A stretch of DNA of 8,398 nucleotides, from positions 1 to 8,398 of the forward strand of contig JADGPY010000402.1 of NCBI GenBank assembly GCA_017882205.1. The letters are read 5' to 3'. Of the stretch, positions 1-6,300 are shown piece after piece. The notes beneath the pieces were generated by a model. That model had not been told where the DNA came from. It made no database searches and saw nothing but the letters and a program-made list of their open reading frames with translations. The first letter of the stretch is position 1. The number at the start of each line of letters is the position of its first letter. Made by a program: the position numbers and the translations under genes. The stretch is from Chitinophagaceae bacterium. Lineage in GTDB: Bacteria > Bacteroidota > Bacteroidia > Chitinophagales > Chitinophagaceae.

Positions 1-221
1 AAGGCAAGTTCTTTGTCAGCAATGATTAATTCTGCAGCCCGATTTTCTTTCTCTCCTTTTTGAGAGGCCAGTTCTTTATCAGCAATGATTAATTCTGCTG
101 CCCGATTTTCTTTCTCTTCGATTTGAAAGGCAAGTTCTTTGTTAGCTATGATTAATTCTGCTGCCCGTTTTTCTTTCTCTTCGTTTTGAAAGGCAAGTTC
201 TTTGTTAGCAATGAGTAACTC
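1..221 (-). repeat. 63-bp in-frame tandem repeat coding for 21-residue coiled-coil units
   Basis: The landmark GGC (in GGCAAGTTCTTT or GGCCAGTTCTTT on the plus strand) recurs at 3, 66, 129 and 192, an exact 63-bp period with no indels. Three full units (3-65, 66-128, 129-191) are followed by a partial unit to about 221. The array continues beyond the left edge, so copy number is unknown. By hand count, units 66-128 and 129-191 agree at 57 of 63 bases, and 3-65 and 66-128 agree at 56 of 63. Each unit encodes exactly 21 residues, so gain or loss of a unit keeps the frame and adds or removes three heptads. Confidence 0.95.
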
Positions 222-242
222 ATCCGATTTATTTTTATCCAT
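1..242 (-). CDS. Coiled-coil-repeat N-terminus of a probable PAS/histidine-kinase-type signalling protein, 3'-truncated
   Basis: An ATG at 240-242 opens a frame that stays open to the left edge: 80 full codons, beginning MDKNKSDELLIANKELAFQ. Everything after residue 6 is a run of near-identical 21-residue units of the form ELIIANKELAFQxEEKExRAA, about three heptads each, which predicts a continuous parallel coiled coil with no membrane segment. From family knowledge, runs of this ANKELAFQNEEKEKRAAEL type sit just before PAS/GAF and histidine-kinase or GGDEF domains in Bacteroidota and some Proteobacteria. The signalling role is inferred from that, because no catalytic domain lies in the window. 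The start is chosen because it directly precedes the repeats and no in-frame alternative fits better. The ribosome site is weak (GACAGGAT before ATG), as is common in Bacteroidota. It lies about 135 bp downstream of the glucan synthase on the same strand, so cotranscription is possible. Confidence 0.72.
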   Translation of the reverse strand, partial: MDKNKSDELLIANKELAFQNEEKEKRAAELIIANKELAFQIEEKENRAAELIIADKELASQKGEKENRAAELIIADKELA

Positions 243-376
243 ATCCTGTCTTTTACAAACTTGGTTTGTTTTAAAATTTCGGCAGAATAGTCTTGGCTAA
301 ATGACAGTGCGGTTTGAATAGTGTTTTCCCGTCCACTGAAATTAAAGGTAATCTAATGCAGCGAATTCCCAGAAGA
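243..376. other. Intergenic spacer between the synthase and the downstream signalling gene
   Basis: This 134-bp stretch lies after the TAA of the synthase and before the ATG of the next minus-strand gene. I see no GC-rich hairpin followed by a T run in the minus-strand direction, so no intrinsic terminator for the synthase is evident and read-through is plausible. No convincing promoter with both Bacteroidota elements (TTTG and TAnnTTTG at proper spacing) was found. The only notable structure is a short inverted repeat at 255-269. Confidence 0.6.
255..269. repeat. Short perfect inverted repeat just upstream of the signalling gene start
   Basis: ACAAAC-TTG-GTTTGT is a perfect 6-bp inverted repeat with a 3-base centre, ending 12 bp before the ATG at 242. 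It could be a weak operator-like site or a small hairpin in the leader near the ribosome-binding region. At this length and AT content it could also be chance. No function is claimed. Confidence 0.35.
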
Positions 377-3300
377 TTAATGTGTATTATTCAATATCAC
401 TTTTACAAAATGCTCTTTACCATCATTGATAAGCGGAATAATGTTATTTGATTGGGCTTCTTCATCAACAAATACTTCTATCGCTACCTGGTTTTTATCC
501 TGTAACACAGTTATATGATAGATCGTATCAATAAATTGATACTTTATTTTAAAAGATTCCCATGCTGCAGGGATACAGGGATCAAACTGTAAAGTGTCTC
601 CTTTACGTTTTAATCCTAAAAAAGATTCTATAATAAGCTGGTACATCCACCCGGCAGAACCTGTATACCAGGTCCATCCTCCCCGGCCCAGGTGTAAAGG
701 TTCAGCATATATATCGGCAGCTATAACATAAGGTTCAACTTTATATTTTGCAATTGTATCAGCGGTAGCTCCATGGTTGATAGGATTTATCATTTGCAAT
801 AATTCCCAGGTTTTTTCTTTATCCTTTAGCGCAGCAAAGGCCATTGTTAACCAAATGGCAGCATGTGTATATTGTCCGCCATTTTCCCGAACACCGGGAA
901 CATACCCTTTAATATAACCAGGGTTCAAATCAGATTTATCAAAAGGCGGCTCAAACAATTGTATCAAACCGGCATCTTTACGGACAAGAAATTTTACTGC
1001 AGCATTCATCGCTGTTTGTGATCGTTCAATATCACCTGCTTTGGACAGCACCGACCAGCTTTGCACAATAGAATCAATTTTACATTCTTCATTAGTTGAT
1101 GAACCAAGCGGTGTACCATCATCAAAATAAGCACGGCGATACCATTGCCCATCCCAACCATCTTTTTCAATATTGCTTCTTAATTTTTTTGCCTGTTGTT
1201 TACACTTTTCGGCAAAACCAGCATCCCCTTTCAACTCAGCGATTTCAGTAAACCGCATCAATACATCATATAAAAAAAATGCAAGCCATACACTTTCCCC
1301 TTTCCCATGCTCACCTACTTTATTCATGCCGTCATTCCAATCACCAGAGCCAATAAAAGGTAATCCATGCGCACCGAAATTTAACCCATGCTCAATTGAT
1401 CTTACGCAATGATCATACAAGCTTGCCGATTCATGAGAACGGATAGGAAGATCATAATAAGATTCCTCACCTGCATTTAACACACGTCCTTCTAAAAAAT
1501 AAATAGACTGATCTAAAATACTTTTATCGCCGGTGTGCGAAACATATTTTAAAGTAACAAAGGGCAACCAGAGATAATCGTCAGAACATGTTGTGCGTAT
1601 ACCTCTTCCTGTTGGTGGATGCCACCAGTGTTGAACGTCGCCTTCCTTATATTGTCGGGAAGCATTTAGCAATACCTGCTCACGTACAATTCCAGGTTTT
1701 GAATACAGTAATGATAACACATCCTGCAATTGGTCCCGAAATCCAAATGCACCACTGGATTGATAGAAGCCACTACGTGCCCAAATACGACAGGCCAATG
1801 CCTGGTAATTGAGCCAACCATTTGAAATAATATTTAAAGCTGCATCAGGTGTTTCTATCTGTAAAACTCCCAATGTTTGCTGCCAGTATTTTTTAACTTT
1901 ATCCAATGCATCGTGTGCAACCGAAGCTCCTTTAAAACCACGAATTATATTCACTACGTCATCATGTTCCCTTACAGCGCCAAGCCGAAAAACAATTTCA
2001 TGTTCTTCATCATTTTCTAAATCAAACACCACCTGTATAGCAGCACATGGATCAAGCGCTGCGCCTGTTTTACCTGAAAGCTTTGCTTTGCTCATAGCTT
2101 CCGGATTACGAAGTTTACCATTGCGGCCGATAAATTCAGTACGATCTGCTGTGAAATTTTTTGTTCGCTCATCAACATCAAAAAAAGCAACTCTGTTTTC
2201 AAATTCCGTATTATATGGATTTCTTGCCAGGATAGCACCTGTATCCGCATCCAGCTCAGTAATTATGTGCATTTGATTTTTTGGCCTCAGGTCACCTAAT
2301 ACCCATTCCATATAACCTGTTGCAGAAAGCCTTCGTAGCCTGTTGGATTGATTATGGAATTTTAAAATAATGAATTTTACAGAAGCTTCCAGGTCAACAA
2401 ATACGCACATTTCTGAATAAATACTATCCTCGCTGTGTTGAAAAATACTGTAGCCGAATCCATGCTTTGTAATATATGAAGATTTGCTACGGCCGGGCAG
2501 CGGCGTAGGCGACCACCATCTTCCGCTTTCTTCATCTCTTATATAAAATACTTCGCCTGCCAGATCACTCACCGGATCATTGTTCCACGGTGTTAATCTA
2601 AACTCATGTGCATTTTCAAGCCATGTGTATGACTGTCCGCTTTCTGAAATAATAGTTCCGAAATTTTGATTAGCTAATACATTGATCCATGGTGCAGGTG
2701 TTGTTTGGCCTGCATTTGTTGTAATAATGTATTCTCTTCCGTCTTTTGAAAAGCCGCCGATACCATTGAAAAATTGCAAACCCTCGGGCAGAGTAACGGA
2801 CGTTTCGACTGAAGGATAAAACTTAGTAGGAGTAAAATAAGGAGCGATGCTTTTTACCTTACTGCGTCTGTTGGCGTGTTCTTCCAAACCACCCAACCTG
2901 TCAGAAATTACGATGCGTGCCAATGTTTGAAATAATATGTGGTCTTCATTTGATATTTGCTCGGCTGATCTAAAAAAAATTCCACCGGGTTGCTCTTTAA
3001 AATCAGCACCCGGTGCAGGTGCAATAAGGCTTTGAATTTCATTTTGTAAAACCTGCCTGTAACCACCATGATCCTCATTCCAGATTACCAGGTCAACTAT
3101 TAAACCTTTTAACCGCCAATAAGCATGTGCCTGTATTAATTGTTTTACCAGGTCAATATTGGCAGCATCTTCTATCTGTAAAAGAACAATAGGCAAGTCT
3201 CCCGAAATAGAATAACTCCATAAACTCGATTGGCCACGATGATTTTTTATAATGATGTTCTGATCGGCACGCAAAGAAGGATTTACAAAGATCACTGAAC

Positions 3301-6300
3301 CTGCAAGCTTTGAATATAATTGTGCATCTGCTTCCCCGGCATTGATTTGCCTGAGCACAACCTGGCTATGCGTCCACGAAAGTTCAAGCGCACGGTTTCT
3401 TAAATACCTGTCCTGGTATTTTTCTACCAATGCATTACAAATCTCATTAGTATCTGCAATACCAATCAGCATATCAATAGTTGCAGATTCCTGGGGATTA
3501 ATTACTATTTTATATTGAATGGAAATAACAGGATCAAGAACAGAACCTTGTGTTCCTGATAGTCCATCCTGTTTATCTAAAAATGCAGGGTGATGAATAG
3601 TATTACCGCGACCAATAAACTTACTTCTATCTGTTTCATAAGAAACAGATTTGATTTCTGCATGATGCACTTTCATCAAATGAAACATGGAAGGGTTATG
3701 TTCTTCCACAGAACGAGGGCGTCGTGTGCAAATAATAGCATTGCGTTTTGAAATGATTTCTGTTTGAACAAAAAGATTGCTGAATGCAGGATGTGCAGCA
3801 TCAGAATTGGCAGACGCAAGTACTACTTCAGCATAACTGGTAATTTCAATATATCTTTTTTTTCTTGAACGGTTGGTAATGTGCACTCTTCTCAATTCAA
3901 CATCGTCCTCGGGAGAAACAACAATCTCAGTATGTGTTTCAAGGGAGTAATCACGGCGGCGAAATTCAGCACGTCCCTGTGAAAAAACTGCTTCATAATT
4001 ATCTCCTTCCTTAAGTGAAGGCTGGTATGCAGATGACCAGAAAAGGTTACTATCCTGCTCAATATCTTTTATATAACAAAATGTTCCCCAGTTATCACAG
4101 GTGCTGTCTTCACGCCAACGGGTAACCGCAATATCTTTCCACCTGCTGTAGCCTCCACCTGCATTCGTAACCATTACATTGTATCTGCCATTAGATAATA
4201 ACTGCACTTCGGGCACAGGGGTGTCAGGTGTATTAATAACATGGATGGGTATATCATTATTTTCAGCTATTATACTGCTGTCTGATATATGCATAACAGG
4301 AGAATAAAAAGTTGATACTCTCGGGATACGTTCCTGCAATAGCAATAGAGTAGCCTGAAACTGTGCTTCAGCCTCAAAACGTTTTTGCATAGGCCGGCTT
4401 AGTAACAGATGCGATAGAGACAACAAACCCATGCCCTGGTGGTGCACCATGAAAGAACGTATAACAGTATATGATTGCCCTCTTGGCAAACGAGAGGTGG
4501 TGTAATCTATAGCTTCATAAAAACCAAATTCAGCTTCAAAACCAGTTGTTGCTAAATCCTCCATGTTTTTACAAGCTTCTTCCGGCGCTACCATCAATGC
4601 CATAACAGACGAATAAGGTGAAATAACCAAATCCTCTCCCAGACCGCGTTTAAGGCCTAACCCGGGAACCCCGAATGCACGATATTGATAATTAAGATTA
4701 GCATCTACAGCATTATAACCTGATTCTGAAATACCCCAGGGCACACCGCGTTTTTTGCCATATTCTATTTGCTTTTGTACCACAGCTTTATATGTTTGAC
4801 CCAACAAAGTATTTTCATAAGAGGGCATTACCAGCAATGGCATCAGATATTCAAACATAGAACCACTCCATGAAAGAAGAATTGGTGCTGAACCTGTATT
4901 AATACGTTGACGCCCTAATGCAAACCAGCTTTCCTGAGGTAACTTTCCTTGTGCTATAGCTGTAAATGTGGTGAGCCTGGACTCTGAAGCCAACAGATCA
5001 TAGAAGCTATTATCCCTTCTCTGTTCATCAACATTATAACCAATCGCAAGCAAGTGTTGCGGCTCGTCATATAAAAAATCGTAATCAATATTTGAAAGTT
5101 CCATACATTGCCGTGCAAGTCCTTCCAATATCAATATTCTTTCTTTTGCCCTGCGTGATCCATTGCTGATATGCGTAGTAAAATCATTTATCCAAAAATT
5201 CTCTTCTGCTGTATTATCTTCTGAATATAAAGCTCTTATTTGGGGCAATAATTCCATTTCTATTTTAGCCAGTTGAGATAGGGTTGGAATATGTAGTCTA
5301 TTCGTAGCAATATCATTTAATTTTAAAGAAGGTGGCTGAAACAGTAGCCATGGAGCAAGTGTTACCAGGTCATTGCGTATATCATTTATTTGTTTCCTTA
5401 GTTTTTCTACCCATAAAAAAGTTTCGCTATTCTGTACTTCATTGAAAGTAAAACTGGCAGTAATTTGCCCAAAGGTTTTTTCAAGGCTGTTTATGCAAAC
5501 AATTGTTTCTGCTAAAGTAAAAGGCGGCGCAAGGCGAATGATTTCCAGTTCTTTTTGAAATTGTTCAATTACCACTCTCTTTTCTTTTTTCTCCAAAAGA
5601 ACTTCAACGGTATCCATCAACCCATCAAATGCTTTTATTGAAAATATTTTTTCATTCATAATTGAAAGAAGCCCTTGCTTCAATACTATTAAATGCCCTG
5701 CAAGGTTTCCACTATCTATTGTGGAAATGTAGCGTGGCGCTAAGGGAACAAGCGTAATTGTATCGTACCAATTGTATAAATGACCCCTATTTTTCTCCAG
5801 TTTTTGAACTGTATTTAAGGTATTGGCTGTACGTTCAATTAATTTTTCTGCTGACAGGTAACCAAAATCATAGGCTGTTAAATTTGATAATAATGTAAGA
5901 CCGATATTAGTAGGGGATGTACGGTGTGCAATTTTTGGATCAGGATGTTCCTGGTAATTATCCGGCGGTAACCAGTTATCTTCTTCGGTAACAAATTTTT
6001 CAAAAAAGGCCCATATCTTCCTCGACAGTTTTTGAAGAAAAATAGTTTGCTTCTTTGTAATATCAGCTTCACGTTTTGAATATGAAAGACTTACCCACCA
6101 CTCAATCGCAGGCGCAATTATCCAAAGCACCAACACAGGGATTTCTATTAATAATGCCAGTGAGGAATAATAAATTAAATAAATCAGCAAGCTTACAGCT
6201 AATAAAGGCTCAAACCACATTATCCTGTATGTTGACCATATTTTTTTAGGGGTGGCCACTGATGAATTACCAGAAGGGTTCCATTCAAGAAATTTTTTGC

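Noticed and set aside
1..221. CRISPR array suggested by regular repeats
   Set aside because: The units are contiguous 63-bp copies without unique spacers and form an uninterrupted coding frame of coiled-coil heptads.
256..263. CAAGTTTG (minus strand) as a Bacteroidota -7 promoter element (TAnnTTTG)
   Set aside because: It differs at the first position, has no TTTG at the expected distance upstream, and would leave only about 10 bp before the start codon.
255..276. Hairpin followed by TTTT on the plus strand as a terminator
   Set aside because: The stem is only 6 bp and AT-rich, and no plus-strand gene ends here. In the direction of the real genes the hairpin is followed by A residues.
1173..1812. 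Two plus-strand open frames (1173-1412 and 1588-1812)
   Set aside because: Both are antisense to conserved catalytic parts of the GH94 barrel, and neither resembles a known protein.
1809..2276. Plus-strand open frame of 155 codons
   Set aside because: It lies wholly inside the GH94 region of the synthase on the opposite strand. Its product is low-complexity Ser/Thr/Ala-rich sequence with no recognisable domain, as expected for an antisense shadow.
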